From Smithella sp. (GTDB lineage Bacteria; Desulfobacterota; Syntrophia; Syntrophales; Smithellaceae), in NCBI GenBank assembly GCA_018056685.1, contig JAGPFC010000009.1:48936-112935 (forward strand): a DNA stretch of 64,000 bases, in the 5' to 3' direction. The notes below the pieces were generated by a model that made no database searches, was not told the DNA's origin, and was given only the letters and a program-made list of their open reading frames with translations. Both the position numbers and the translations under genes were made by a program. Below, piece after piece: positions 8,329 to 17,381 of this stretch (position 1 is the stretch's first letter; each line of letters starts with the position of its first letter).

Positions 8329-9094
8329 TCCTCTTCAGAACAAAAGAAAAACGGCTCACGATCCATGGTTCATGCTGTCCGTCAAAGACTTTTTCCACAA
8401 ATCTTACACGCCTGTTTTTCCCCACAATCAGAACCGTGGAAGAGCGCGTCCCGTAGATCGGACTTTCGATAAAGATAGAGGATAAAAGCCTCTCCCATTC
8501 CAACCCCACGCCTGTGGAGGGCAGTTGATCATCCGGAGGCACGCGGCGATCCGCCAGCAGATCAAACAACGCTTCTTCCAGAGCATCCCCTTTCTTCGCC
8601 AGCGCTGCTTTCAGCATTCTTTTGCTTCTGGCAACTTTCGGCCATGGCGAATCCAGGAGGTGATTGCTCAAGCCGTATATTCCCGGCTTCAGTTTTTGCT
8701 TTTCTCCGCGGCTGGAAAAAACACACAGGTTATCGTCGTCGCCTAAAAGCAAATTAAAACCGTTATACCGATCAACCTGTGGGGCAATCTTTTTCAGATA
8801 CTGCTCAGGATTGTATTTGCCGGTAAGGTAGCGGCTGACGAGTTTGCCGCGTGATAACGCGTCGCTTTTGAGCGTCAAAGGGTCGCGATAATTGGTCACG
8901 GCGGAAATTTTTCCGTGCTTCGTTATACCCAGCCAGGTGCCGCCGCTTTTCAGATCTCGACCGCCCAGAACATCAGGATTGTCTTTCCAGAAATCAGCCG
9001 AAGCGGAAGGCCGCTCATAGAATTCATCGCGGTTAGCGGCCAGAACTAATCTGTATGATGGATGAACATGATAAGCAAATACAATCAGGCACAT
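8303..9094 (-). CDS. NRDE (TANGO2-like) family protein
   Basis: 263 residues starting MCLIVFAYHVHP with Cys2 right after the initiator and the name-giving ANRDEFYERPSA motif (residues about 20-31), followed by GGRDLKSGGTWLGI and the TNYRDP block. The family belongs to the Ntn-hydrolase-like fold and is present from bacteria to human TANGO2; its biochemical role is not settled, with proposals around heme or lipid handling. It overlaps the NUDIX gene by 26 bases and follows cobB by 33. Confidence 0.88.
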   Translation of the reverse strand: MCLIVFAYHVHPSYRLVLAANRDEFYERPSASADFWKDNPDVLGGRDLKSGGTWLGITKHGKISAVTNYRDPLTLKSDALSRGKLVSRYLTGKYNPEQYLKKIAPQVDRYNGFNLLLGDDDNLCVFSSRGEKQKLKPGIYGLSNHLLDSPWPKVARSKRMLKAALAKKGDALEEALFDLLADRRVPPDDQLPSTGVGLEWERLLSSIFIESPIYGTRSSTVLIVGKNRRVRFVEKVFDGQHEPWIVSRFSFVLKRNEFGKSIR

Positions 9095-9127
9095 TTTAGT
9101 GATCCACCCAATAAAAATAAGATTTGG

Positions 9128-9892
9128 TCAGATGATCTCCCTTAATCGGGTCATGATTCTGGTCATGGTGTCTCCCGCCGGAGCGTTTATAAAGACATCG
9201 GCTATCTCATCCTGACCGGTCTGTCCCATATTGATAATGACGATCTTTGCGCCGGATTGCTTGGCATACAGTGGCATATAGGCAGCGGGATAAACAACCA
9301 GCGAAGAACCGATCACCATGAATAAATCACACTGTTCCGATTCCCGCTCCGCCATCCTCAATGTTTCCTGTGGAAGCATTTCGCCGAAAAAAACAACACC
9401 CGGTTTAAGAATCCCGCGGCATTTTTCACATACCGGAAAATGATCAGGAGATGGATGTTTTTTTCTCATTTCATCGACAGGATAACGCCCGCCGCAATCA
9501 AGACAGACCAGCCATTGCATATTACCGTGTAATTCGTGAACCTTCTGGGGATTGTTCCCCGCCTTCTGGTGCAGATTGTCAATGTTCTGGGTAATCACCG
9601 CACTCAATTTATTCATCTTCTCCAGTTCGGCTATGGCCAGATGAGCACGATTGGGCGCCGCATCGAGAAGTGCTCCGCCTTCTACAAACAGATACCATAC
9701 CTTCCTGCGTGTCTCTCTTGAACGCAGAAACCGGTCAATGGTAAAATCTTCGGGATCAACTTTTGTCCAGAGCCCATCCGGTCCGCGGAAATCCGGAATA
9801 CCGGATTCCGTGCTGATGCCGGCGCCGGTAAATACAACCAATCTCTTTGATGACGCAATCATTTCCGCGACTTTATTTATTTTTGCTTCCAT
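9128..9892 (-). CDS. cobB: Sir2-family NAD-dependent protein deacylase
   Basis: 254 residues. Rossmann NAD-binding motif FTGAGISTESGIPDFRG (about 20-37), TQNIDNLHQKAG (about 100-111), catalytic His in HELHGNMQ, and a four-Cys zinc site (CLDC ... CEKC). The reaction removes acyl groups from lysine and yields nicotinamide and O-acyl-ADP-ribose. The Tyr/Arg pair typical of succinyl-specific sirtuins is not seen after the DFRG motif, so short neutral acyl groups are more likely. Its start overlaps the end of tyrA by 16 bases, so it is translationally coupled to the aromatic operon. Confidence 0.92.
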   Translation of the reverse strand: MEAKINKVAEMIASSKRLVVFTGAGISTESGIPDFRGPDGLWTKVDPEDFTIDRFLRSRETRRKVWYLFVEGGALLDAAPNRAHLAIAELEKMNKLSAVITQNIDNLHQKAGNNPQKVHELHGNMQWLVCLDCGGRYPVDEMRKKHPSPDHFPVCEKCRGILKPGVVFFGEMLPQETLRMAERESEQCDLFMVIGSSLVVYPAAYMPLYAKQSGAKIVIINMGQTGQDEIADVFINAPAGDTMTRIMTRLREII

Positions 9893-10659
9893 AAATTCTT
9901 CGCTGCCTTCTCCAGAGCCGATGTCGATTCCAAACGGCTACCCAGTTTGATTTTTGCATGAATGTCCTGAAGCGCTTGTTCGTAGATATCCAGCATATGA
10001 CCGGTGTGAGGGTTTCCCGTGATGATATCGACATACAGTGCCGGACTTTCCATGAATACTTTTCTCATAATATCCATCTTCGTCCGGAAAATCGGCGTAG
10101 AAAATTTCTTGATTTCCGCGGGTGTAATTTTCGTTCCGGCCAGCGCCATCCCCAGCGAGATTGTATTGAGGTGATTGAGCACCTGAATAATGGCCATCAT
10201 TTTATCGTGTTTTTCGGGAGTTGCTTCCGATACCGCCAATTTATTTTTTTTAAAAATGCCGGTTAACCAGTTCAACCATTTCTTCCCGCGTCCCGGACAC
10301 AAAATCACATTTTGCCCGGTCACATCTTTCAGTTGAGGCCCGAACAGTGGATGACAGCCAATCACTTCTGCTGGCGAATTTTTCAGCATCAGTTGAACTG
10401 GTTCTTTTTTGAGTGACGTCAAGTCCATTAAAAGCTGATCACCGGTGAGTTGCGGGCCGACCTGCCGGATGATCTCAGCCGTAACGGAAATGGGAACAGC
10501 GACAACAATCACATCACAGAGCCTGGCCAGATCATTGATTTGCAGTCTGGTTTTTCTGCCGCATACATGGACGGTGAATTTTTCTTTTTTGAGGAGGCGG
10601 GCAAACCATTGACCCATACCGTTGGTGCCGCCGATGATGCCTATTTTTATTTTTTTCAT
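9877..10659 (-). CDS. tyrA: Prephenate dehydrogenase
   Basis: 260 residues from the ATG at 10659, which shares ATGA with the aroC stop; the longer frame to 10749 lies wholly inside aroC and is not used. N-terminal dinucleotide-binding fold (KIGIIGGTNGMGQWFARLL), VVAVPIS strand, and the active-site HPLFGP motif. Converts prephenate to 4-hydroxyphenylpyruvate with NAD(P). It is a short, stand-alone form with neither chorismate mutase nor an ACT domain, so feedback by tyrosine probably acts elsewhere (DAHP synthase N-domain or the attenuator). Confidence 0.9.
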   Translation of the reverse strand: MKKIKIGIIGGTNGMGQWFARLLKKEKFTVHVCGRKTRLQINDLARLCDVIVVAVPISVTAEIIRQVGPQLTGDQLLMDLTSLKKEPVQLMLKNSPAEVIGCHPLFGPQLKDVTGQNVILCPGRGKKWLNWLTGIFKKNKLAVSEATPEKHDKMMAIIQVLNHLNTISLGMALAGTKITPAEIKKFSTPIFRTKMDIMRKVFMESPALYVDIITGNPHTGHMLDIYEQALQDIHAKIKLGSRLESTSALEKAAKNLWKQK

Positions 10660-11732
10660 CTGCCAATCGCTTTCTGCCGGAGCAAATGGTCTGCCACCAC
10701 CATGCTTACCATCGCTTCGCATACCGGCACGACGCGTGGCAGAACACAAATATCGTGTCTGCCCTGAATCTCAATGATTTTTTCTTTTCCTTGGGCATCA
10801 ATCGTGCGCTGAGGTTTGGCAATGGACGGAATCGGTTTGCAGTACGCACGTAAAACAATCTGCTCGCCATTGGTGATCCCGGCAAGAATTCCTCCCGCGT
10901 GATTGGTTTGGAATCCTTTTCGGGTCATCTGGTCATTGGACTGCGATCCCTGCAGACCGGCCATCATAAAACCATCGCCCACTTCAACCGCCTTGACTGA
11001 TCCGATGCTCATCAATGCTTTGGCCAGATCGGCATCCATTTTGTCAAAAACCGGTTCGCCAAGACCTGCCGGACAGCCTCTCACAATAATTTCCACCACC
11101 CCGCCCAGCGAGTCTCCTTTTTTGCGGACCGCCGCCAGCTTTTTCTCCATCTTTACCGCCGCCTGAGCATCGGGACAAAACAGAGCATTTTCCAGCACAG
11201 ACTTTCTTAAATTTTTCTCCGCCGGCATTTGACGGTGGTCAAGGGAGATTGAACCGATGGAGTGCGTGTAGGCGATCACATCAATCCCTTGCAGGGCAAT
11301 CAGTTTCGTGGCAACCGCTCCCGCGGCAACACGGGCGGCTGTTTCCCGTCCGGAGGCTCTTCCGCCACCCCGCCAGTCACGAATACCGTATTTCTTCAGA
11401 TAGGTGAAGTCTCCCTGTCCGGGACGAAACACGTCTTTCAAGTCATTGTAGGATGAAGATTTCGCGTCAACATTTCTGATCAATAACGAAATCGGGGTGC
11501 CGGTGGTTTTCCCTTCGAAAACCCCGGAAAGAATTTCCACCCGGTCACCTTCTTTCCTCGTCGTTGAAGCAACTGAGCTCGATGGTTTCCTTCTGTCCAG
11601 TGACTGCTGAATATCAGATTCATCCAAGGGCAGCCCCGGAGGACAGCCATCCACCACCGCACCCAGAGCGGGCCCGTGCGATTCTCCCCAGGTGGTCACG
11701 CGAAAAAAACTGCCGATTGTATTGCCGGACAT
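10656..11732 (-). CDS. aroC: Chorismate synthase
   Basis: 358 residues, family length. Signature TTWGESHGPALGAVVDGCPPG at residues about 13-33 (GESHG key), RPGQGDFTYLKKYG, and GGRASGRETAARVAAGAVA. Converts EPSP to chorismate using reduced FMN. Ends with a 4-base overlap (ATGA) into tyrA; 14 bases after aroK. Confidence 0.97.
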   Translation of the reverse strand: MSGNTIGSFFRVTTWGESHGPALGAVVDGCPPGLPLDESDIQQSLDRRKPSSSVASTTRKEGDRVEILSGVFEGKTTGTPISLLIRNVDAKSSSYNDLKDVFRPGQGDFTYLKKYGIRDWRGGGRASGRETAARVAAGAVATKLIALQGIDVIAYTHSIGSISLDHRQMPAEKNLRKSVLENALFCPDAQAAVKMEKKLAAVRKKGDSLGGVVEIIVRGCPAGLGEPVFDKMDADLAKALMSIGSVKAVEVGDGFMMAGLQGSQSNDQMTRKGFQTNHAGGILAGITNGEQIVLRAYCKPIPSIAKPQRTIDAQGKEKIIEIQGRHDICVLPRVVPVCEAMVSMVVADHLLRQKAIGR

Positions 11733-11746
11733 TCAAATACCTTTTT

Positions 11747-12298
11747 TTAATTTTTATTTCGTGTCATCTTATCTAAAAATCCCGATTTAAGCAAATACTG
11801 ATAAATCTCCTCGACAATTTGTTCAGGATTTTTGTTCAAAGTATCCACCGTGTAATTGGCGGCGCGCTCATACAAAGAAAGCCTTTGCTTCATTATTTCT
11901 GTCGTTTCCTGAACGATATTTCCTGCTGTGAACTGAGGACGCTTCGCTTCGTGCAGGGCATCCCTTTTCAGTCTTTCGATAATATCCTGAAGGGGAGCAT
12001 TCAACCATATGCTTAAACCTGACCGTTTAAAAAAATCAACATTTTCGCTATTGAGAATGACACCGCCACCGGTAGCAACAACGCAGGAATCTTTTTGCTC
12101 AAGAGATTGGACGGCATCCTTTTCCTTCATCCGAAAGGATGGCCAGCCTTCCAGCACCACGATTTCCTTAATCGGCATGCCTGCGGTTTGTTCGACGATC
12201 GTGTCGGTATCGAAGAAAGCCACTTTCAGTTTACGGGACAGAAGGCGCCCAACCGTTGTTTTTCCGGTCGCCCTATAGCCGATCAGGAAAATCTTCAT
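11747..12298 (-). CDS. aroK: Shikimate kinase
   Basis: 183 residues. Walker A loop GYRATGKTT (residues 7-15), shikimate-binding Asp in FFDTDTIVE, the GGGVI loop (about 79-83) and a lid containing KRPQF. Phosphorylates shikimate at O3 with ATP. Its ATG overlaps the aroA stop (ATGA). Confidence 0.95.
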   Translation of the reverse strand: MKIFLIGYRATGKTTVGRLLSRKLKVAFFDTDTIVEQTAGMPIKEIVVLEGWPSFRMKEKDAVQSLEQKDSCVVATGGGVILNSENVDFFKRSGLSIWLNAPLQDIIERLKRDALHEAKRPQFTAGNIVQETTEIMKQRLSLYERAANYTVDTLNKNPEQIVEEIYQYLLKSGFLDKMTRNKN

Positions 12299-13554
12299 AG
12301 TTTTTTTAGTTCTTCCCAGAAAGAAGGAAACGATTTATCGACGCATCGCTTGTCGCTGATTTCGATGCCGGGCACAACAAGGCCGGCAATGCCGAAGCAC
12401 ATGGCAATACGATGATCATTATAGGTTTCAATGGTTGCCGGATGTATTTGTCCGCCCCCAATCACCACACCATCGGGCAATTCGCGGGCCTCAATGCCGA
12501 CACGGTTCAATTCCGCAACGATGGCCGCCAGACGATTGCTTTCTTTAATTCTCAAATGCGCCACATTGTTGATGATGGTCTGTCCCTTGCGAAACGCCGC
12601 CAGAACCGCCAGCGTGGGCACCATATCCGGCATATCTTTCAGGTCGAAGGAGAAATCGCCCTGGACAAGATTTCCTCCGGTCACTTCCACCCAGGTTTCT
12701 CCCGACGTTACTTTACATCCCAGTTTTTCAAACACATCCAGCAGCTTAATGTCACCCTGTCTGCTTTGCCGGCTGATGCCCTCGATCCTGATTGTCTTTT
12801 TCAAAAGCGCCGCCGCCAAAAAGAAATAGGAAGCGCTGGAAGCATCCCCCTCGACAAAATATTTTCGTCCCCGATAAATCTCACCGGCTTTCACGTGGTA
12901 TTCAAATTGAGCCGTCTGACGGATATTGGCACCAAAATCCTTCATCACGGTAATCGTCAGGTCGATATAGGGGGTGGATACCACGCCTCCTTCCAGATTC
13001 AAATCCATGCCTTTATTTGTATAGGGCGCGCACAAAAGCAATGCTGATACATACTGCGAGCTTTCAATATTCCGAAGCGTCACCTTTCCTCCGGCAAGCC
13101 CGTTGGCTCTGATTCGCACCGGTGGACAATTATTATTCGTCTGAATATCAACGCCCATTTCCTGTAAAGCATCGGCCAGAGCGCCCACCGGCCTTTCGCA
13201 GAGACGTTTTTCCCCGGTCAAGACATACTTTCCCTTACCCAGACAAACCAGTGCCGTCAGAAAGCGAAGCGCTGTACCGTTATTCCCCAGAAATAATTCC
13301 TGACCGCTACCGGATAATCTGCCGCCTGTGCCGGCAACGTAAAATCCGTCTTCATTTTCTGTTATGGTTGCACCCAGCACGCGTAATCCGCCGATTAAAT
13401 ATGTCGTGTCCTGAGAAACCAGAACATTACTAATGACAGAGTCCCCTTCGGCCAAGGCAGCCGCCACCAGCACCCGCTGACTCAGGCTCTTGGAGCCGGG
13501 AACCCGAACCGTTGTCTTTAACTTTTTTTTAATCCGGCCATTGTCTCTATTCAC
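12295..13554 (-). CDS. aroA: 3-phosphoshikimate 1-carboxyvinyltransferase (EPSP synthase)
   Basis: 419 residues. PGSKSLSQRVLVAAALA at the N-terminus (phosphate/S3P-binding Lys and Ser), LGNNGTALRFLTALV (PEP loop), ESNRLAAI near the C-terminus and NDHRIAMCFGIAGL. Transfers enolpyruvate from PEP to shikimate-3-phosphate. The Gly-rich inhibitor loop reads NNGTALR, so class cannot be decided by eye. Four-base overlap with both neighbours. Confidence 0.96.
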   Translation of the reverse strand: MNRDNGRIKKKLKTTVRVPGSKSLSQRVLVAAALAEGDSVISNVLVSQDTTYLIGGLRVLGATITENEDGFYVAGTGGRLSGSGQELFLGNNGTALRFLTALVCLGKGKYVLTGEKRLCERPVGALADALQEMGVDIQTNNNCPPVRIRANGLAGGKVTLRNIESSQYVSALLLCAPYTNKGMDLNLEGGVVSTPYIDLTITVMKDFGANIRQTAQFEYHVKAGEIYRGRKYFVEGDASSASYFFLAAALLKKTIRIEGISRQSRQGDIKLLDVFEKLGCKVTSGETWVEVTGGNLVQGDFSFDLKDMPDMVPTLAVLAAFRKGQTIINNVAHLRIKESNRLAAIVAELNRVGIEARELPDGVVIGGGQIHPATIETYNDHRIAMCFGIAGLVVPGIEISDKRCVDKSFPSFWEELKKL

Positions 13555-15119
13555 TTTTTTGTCAACCTCTCCAATATTACTTTTTTCATCAGTTCACGGG
13601 GCGGCTCCTTGCCTGTCCACAGCCGCAATTGTTCCGCACCCTGATGGACAAACATATCCGCTCCGGAGAAAATATAACACCCCTGCCTCTGGGCATCTTT
13701 GAGCAATTTCGTATGCAATGGATTGTAGATAACATCCATGACATATTGATAACCGGTAAGCGTCGTGGCGTTCACGGGTGATTTGTCCTGATGAGGATAC
13801 ATACCCACCGACGTGGTATTAATCAGACAGTCGGCCTTGATCCTGCCTGCTTCGGAAAGAGGATAAAAAAAGCAATTCAATTTACCGGAAAGCATCTTTC
13901 CCTTTTCGGGCGTGCGATTCACGATGACGGGAATCCCGCCTTCCTTTTTTATTCCATAAGCTGCCGCCCGTGCGGTTCCGCCCGCGCCGATGATGACAAA
14001 CGTTTTATTTTTGATGGTCATGGCCGATTTCAGGGTCAGCGTTAATCCCAGCCAATCGGTATTATAACCGGTCAGGATGCCGTCACGGTTAACAATCGTG
14101 TTCACCGCGCCGATTTCCAGAGCATCATCGTCAAGGTCATCCAGATATTTCATCACCGCGACTTTAAACGGAATGGTCACACTGGCCCCGTGAATATTCA
14201 TTCCTCTGATGCCGGCCACCGCCCCGCCGATATCCTGAACACAGGCCGCACTGTAGCTTTCATCAATGCCCATTTTTTTCAAGGCCGCGTTATGCATGAG
14301 CGGCGAGAGGCTGTGCCCTACCGGATTGCCTAATAAAACAAAATTTTTCGGCGGAGACTTTTGCAACGACAAAGCCTGCACTGACGCTGTCTGATGACTT
14401 CCGTTGAACCAGTTCTGAAACTGATTCATTTCATGAACCGTGTACTGTCCGGGTGCGGACTGACCGGAACGCTCCAGCGTGGCAAAGCTTAAATAACTGC
14501 CCATGAAAGGTGCGATGGCGCGGCTGATGCCACCTTTTTCACCCATGCAAAGCGCGATGATTGGCTGAGACCGGTGACGCGCGAAAGAAATCAAATTGAG
14601 GGTAATCAGATTATCTTCAATTTTAGTTGCCGTGGTCACGATTTTAACAATGGCCGGTTTGAACTTTACGCACTGCTGAAATACTTTTTTCAGCTCCGTC
14701 AGGGGCGGCGTTTCCTGAAGGTTGTGATAAGAAACAATCATGCCGGTTTTTGAGCCTTTCTGGGCGCATAGAGATTTCAATTCATGAATGACGGCGCTTC
14801 CTTCGGCCAGTTCAATATCAATGAAGTCAACACCTAATTCAATGGCTTCTTTTAGCAGCGCCATTTTCACTTTTTTGCTTCTGTAATTTTTTTTACGCTT
14901 TGCCACAACACCGGCTGCAGCAGCTTCCTCCTGCTTCCGGCACGTGACAATGATTTGAACAGAATCGGAATTGTCGCGAACGGCCGCAATCAATTCAGCC
15001 AGATCAACCTGACCGATTAAGTCCATTCTCAATTCGATGAAATCGGCAAACCGGCAGCTTTTTTCAATGGCGTGCACAGCTTCCCTGGTGCCGGGAGATG
15101 TCACAGGAATGCAAATCAT
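13551..15119 (-). CDS. aroDE: Bifunctional 3-dehydroquinate dehydratase (type I) / shikimate dehydrogenase
   Basis: 522 residues with two enzymes in one chain. The N-terminal type I dehydroquinase (about 1-225) shows catalytic His in VSYHNLQETPP and the Schiff-base Lys in PAIVKIVTTA. The C-terminal shikimate dehydrogenase (about 255-520) begins LLGNPVGHSLSPLMHNAAL and has the NADP loop IGAGGTARAAAYG and INTTSVGMYP. Such AroD-AroE fusions are known from plants, chlamydiae and some other bacteria; they channel dehydroquinate to shikimate. Overlaps by ATGA with pheA and aroA. Confidence 0.95.
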   Translation of the reverse strand: MICIPVTSPGTREAVHAIEKSCRFADFIELRMDLIGQVDLAELIAAVRDNSDSVQIIVTCRKQEEAAAAGVVAKRKKNYRSKKVKMALLKEAIELGVDFIDIELAEGSAVIHELKSLCAQKGSKTGMIVSYHNLQETPPLTELKKVFQQCVKFKPAIVKIVTTATKIEDNLITLNLISFARHRSQPIIALCMGEKGGISRAIAPFMGSYLSFATLERSGQSAPGQYTVHEMNQFQNWFNGSHQTASVQALSLQKSPPKNFVLLGNPVGHSLSPLMHNAALKKMGIDESYSAACVQDIGGAVAGIRGMNIHGASVTIPFKVAVMKYLDDLDDDALEIGAVNTIVNRDGILTGYNTDWLGLTLTLKSAMTIKNKTFVIIGAGGTARAAAYGIKKEGGIPVIVNRTPEKGKMLSGKLNCFFYPLSEAGRIKADCLINTTSVGMYPHQDKSPVNATTLTGYQYVMDVIYNPLHTKLLKDAQRQGCYIFSGADMFVHQGAEQLRLWTGKEPPRELMKKVILERLTKK

Positions 15120-16198
15120 AGCGCGCCTTCACTTTTCGGGTAAGACCCCAATATTTTCAGAAAAGTGGTTTTCTTTTTCAACTCCTGCAAACAGCTCCGG
15201 ACATGCCTGTCGGTCACATGGCCGATCAGATCGACAAAAAAACTGTACTCCCATAGTTTATCTTTTACCGGATGGGATTCTATTTTGGCCAGATTAATCT
15301 TCCGCCGGGCAAAAGCGGACAGCGCGCTATGCAGAGAACCGGGAGAATGAGGCGTGGCAAAGATCAACGATGTTTTATCATTGCCCGTGGCGTCGCTTTC
15401 TCCATTGCCGATAACCAGAAAGCGGGTCATATTGGAAGAATTATCTTCAATCCCTTCCGCCAGCAGATGAACACCGTAAATTTTGCCGGCTAGGGAGCTG
15501 CCGATCGCTGCTTCATTTTTCTTTCCCCTGATCATTTGCACCGCAGCCGCCGTGCTTTCTGTTTCATGCAAAAAAGCGTTGGGGAAATTTGTTCTAAGCC
15601 AGACCTGACACTGGGCCAGCGCCTGGGGATGCGAATAAATTCTCCTGATATCTTTCATGCTTTTCGCTGACGAGATAAGACACTGACTGATGCGCAAATA
15701 AATCTCCGCCCTGATTTTCAACGGCGTGGTAATGAGTCGGTCCAGTGTAACATTGACTGAACCTTCCAGGGAATTTTCCACGGGAACAACACCCCAGTCG
15801 ATTGATCCTTTTTCCACTTCGTCAAAAACCCGGGATATTCCGGTCTGCGGAAAAAAAATGCTGGACTCACCGAAATGCAGACGTGACGCGAGATGCGAAA
15901 ATGACGCTTCCGGCCCGAGAAAGGCAATCGTCATCGGTTTCTGTAAATCGCGTGACGCGGAAATGACCTCACGAAAAATGGTTGTCAAGGCCTTCTGCGG
16001 CAACGGACCGGCGTTCAATTCCCGCAGGTAATCGTGAACCTTCGCTTCCTGGGCAGGATCATAAACCTGCATTCCGCCCTCCCCCTTCACCTTGCCGATC
16101 TGAACGGATATCTGCGCTCTTTCATTGAGCAGCCGGACAATTTCCCTGTCCTTATCTCTCATTTTTCCCCTTAAAATTTCCAATCGGCGCGGCTTCAT
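15116..16198 (-). CDS. pheA: Bifunctional chorismate mutase / prephenate dehydratase
   Basis: 360 residues: AroQ-type chorismate mutase helix bundle (about 5-85, LRDKDREIVRLLNERA region and IGKVKGE), prephenate dehydratase (about 90-270, FLGPEASFSH, PVENSLEGSVN, TESTAAAVQMI, MTRFLVIG) and a C-terminal ACT domain (about 280-355). The ACT domain has ESHP where Phe-regulated enzymes usually have ESRP, and PGSLHSAL for the PGAL segment, so Phe feedback may differ. Four-base overlaps on both sides. Confidence 0.95.
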   Translation of the reverse strand: MKPRRLEILRGKMRDKDREIVRLLNERAQISVQIGKVKGEGGMQVYDPAQEAKVHDYLRELNAGPLPQKALTTIFREVISASRDLQKPMTIAFLGPEASFSHLASRLHFGESSIFFPQTGISRVFDEVEKGSIDWGVVPVENSLEGSVNVTLDRLITTPLKIRAEIYLRISQCLISSAKSMKDIRRIYSHPQALAQCQVWLRTNFPNAFLHETESTAAAVQMIRGKKNEAAIGSSLAGKIYGVHLLAEGIEDNSSNMTRFLVIGNGESDATGNDKTSLIFATPHSPGSLHSALSAFARRKINLAKIESHPVKDKLWEYSFFVDLIGHVTDRHVRSCLQELKKKTTFLKILGSYPKSEGAL

Positions 16199-17289
16199 TT
16201 TGTCATTTCCTCCATCACTGCGGCAATCAGCTTATGTTCGATATTCCCGTTAATAAAAGGCATGCCTATTTTTTTCAGTAAAACAAAGTGCACCATATCC
16301 CCTTTTTTCTTTTTATCCATTTTCATTTGAGCGATGATTTTTTCCCGATCCAGTGACGTCGGTATTTTTACGGGAAGTCCCGTCTGATGAATCAGTGCTT
16401 CGATACGCGCCGGTTCCGTGCTTTTCAGATAGCCCATCTTTTCGGAGATGCGCGCCGCGGCGACCATGCCCATCGCCACGCCTTCGCCGTGCGTAATCGA
16501 ATATTTCGAAACGGATTCCAGCGCGTGTCCCAGCGTGTGGCCGAAATTAAGAATACGCCGCAAGCCTTCTTCCTTCTCATCAATTTCCACGACTGATTTT
16601 TTAATCTGGCAACAGTTCTCCACAACATTGAGCAGCAGTTTCGGATCTTTCGCTTTAAGCGCATCCATGTTGTCTTCCAATGTGCGGAACATTTGTTCAT
16701 CATCGATAATGCCATATTTGATAATTTCCGCCAGCCCGTTATTGAACTCTTTGTCCGGCAGCGTTTCCAGAAAATTCAGACTGACAAACACAGCCGCCGG
16801 CTGATAAAAACTGCCCACCAGATTTTTTCCGTACGGCAGATCAACGCCTGTCTTGCCGCCGATACTGCTGTCCACCTGTGCGACCAGCGTTGTGGGTATC
16901 TGGATGTAAGGAATGGAGCGCATGAAGATGGAAGCGACAAAACCGGCAACATCACCGACGACGCCGCCGCCCAAAGCGATCAGGCAGGTTTCCCGGTCTG
17001 CGCCCATTTCCATCAACTTGCCTGTAATGGCCATCACCGTATTGATGTTTTTGGAAGCTTCCCCGGCGGGAAATTCGATCAGTGCAGCGTTCAATCCGAT
17101 ATCCTGCAAAGCGGACAGAAATTTTTTGCCGTAAAGACGACCCACACATTCATCGGTAATCACCGCGTAACGTCCCGCTTTATGATTCTTGGCAATCAGC
17201 AGAATCATTCTGTCGATGATGTCTTTGCCGATGCGGATGTCATAAGAAGATGATGTCTTCCTGTCCAGATTAACTTTAACTGTTCGCAT
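16195..17289 (-). CDS. aroB: 3-dehydroquinate synthase
   Basis: 364 residues. NAD-binding GGGVVGDVAGFVASIFMRS (about 99-117), IPTTLVAQVDSSIGGKTGVD, and the metal-ligand His in FGHTLGHALE and HGEGVAMG. Cyclises DAHP to dehydroquinate. SD AAAGGA precedes the ATG. A 92-base gap separates it from aroF, the only sizeable gap in the operon; it contains a short stem (CCGGC/GCCGG) but no clear terminator. Confidence 0.96.
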   Translation of the reverse strand: MRTVKVNLDRKTSSSYDIRIGKDIIDRMILLIAKNHKAGRYAVITDECVGRLYGKKFLSALQDIGLNAALIEFPAGEASKNINTVMAITGKLMEMGADRETCLIALGGGVVGDVAGFVASIFMRSIPYIQIPTTLVAQVDSSIGGKTGVDLPYGKNLVGSFYQPAAVFVSLNFLETLPDKEFNNGLAEIIKYGIIDDEQMFRTLEDNMDALKAKDPKLLLNVVENCCQIKKSVVEIDEKEEGLRRILNFGHTLGHALESVSKYSITHGEGVAMGMVAAARISEKMGYLKSTEPARIEALIHQTGLPVKIPTSLDREKIIAQMKMDKKKKGDMVHFVLLKKIGMPFINGNIEHKLIAAVMEEMTK

Positions 17290-17381
17290 ATTTGTACAAA
17301 TTCCTTTCAGGTTTGTAAGAAACTCCCATTACATTTTTTCCATCCCGGCTTCCTGTCCTTATGGGAACGCCGGAAAATCAA

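Noticed and set aside
12412..13047. Long antisense frame across aroA
   Set aside because: A composition shadow of aroA with no SD and no protein motif.
16693..17253. 186-codon antisense frame across aroB
   Set aside because: Shadow of a GC-biased gene; no motif and no initiation signal.
17290..17381. Terminator between aroF and aroB
   Set aside because: The CCGGC/GCCGG stem is short with a long loop and the following A-run is on the wrong strand, so aroF-aroB are treated as one transcript.
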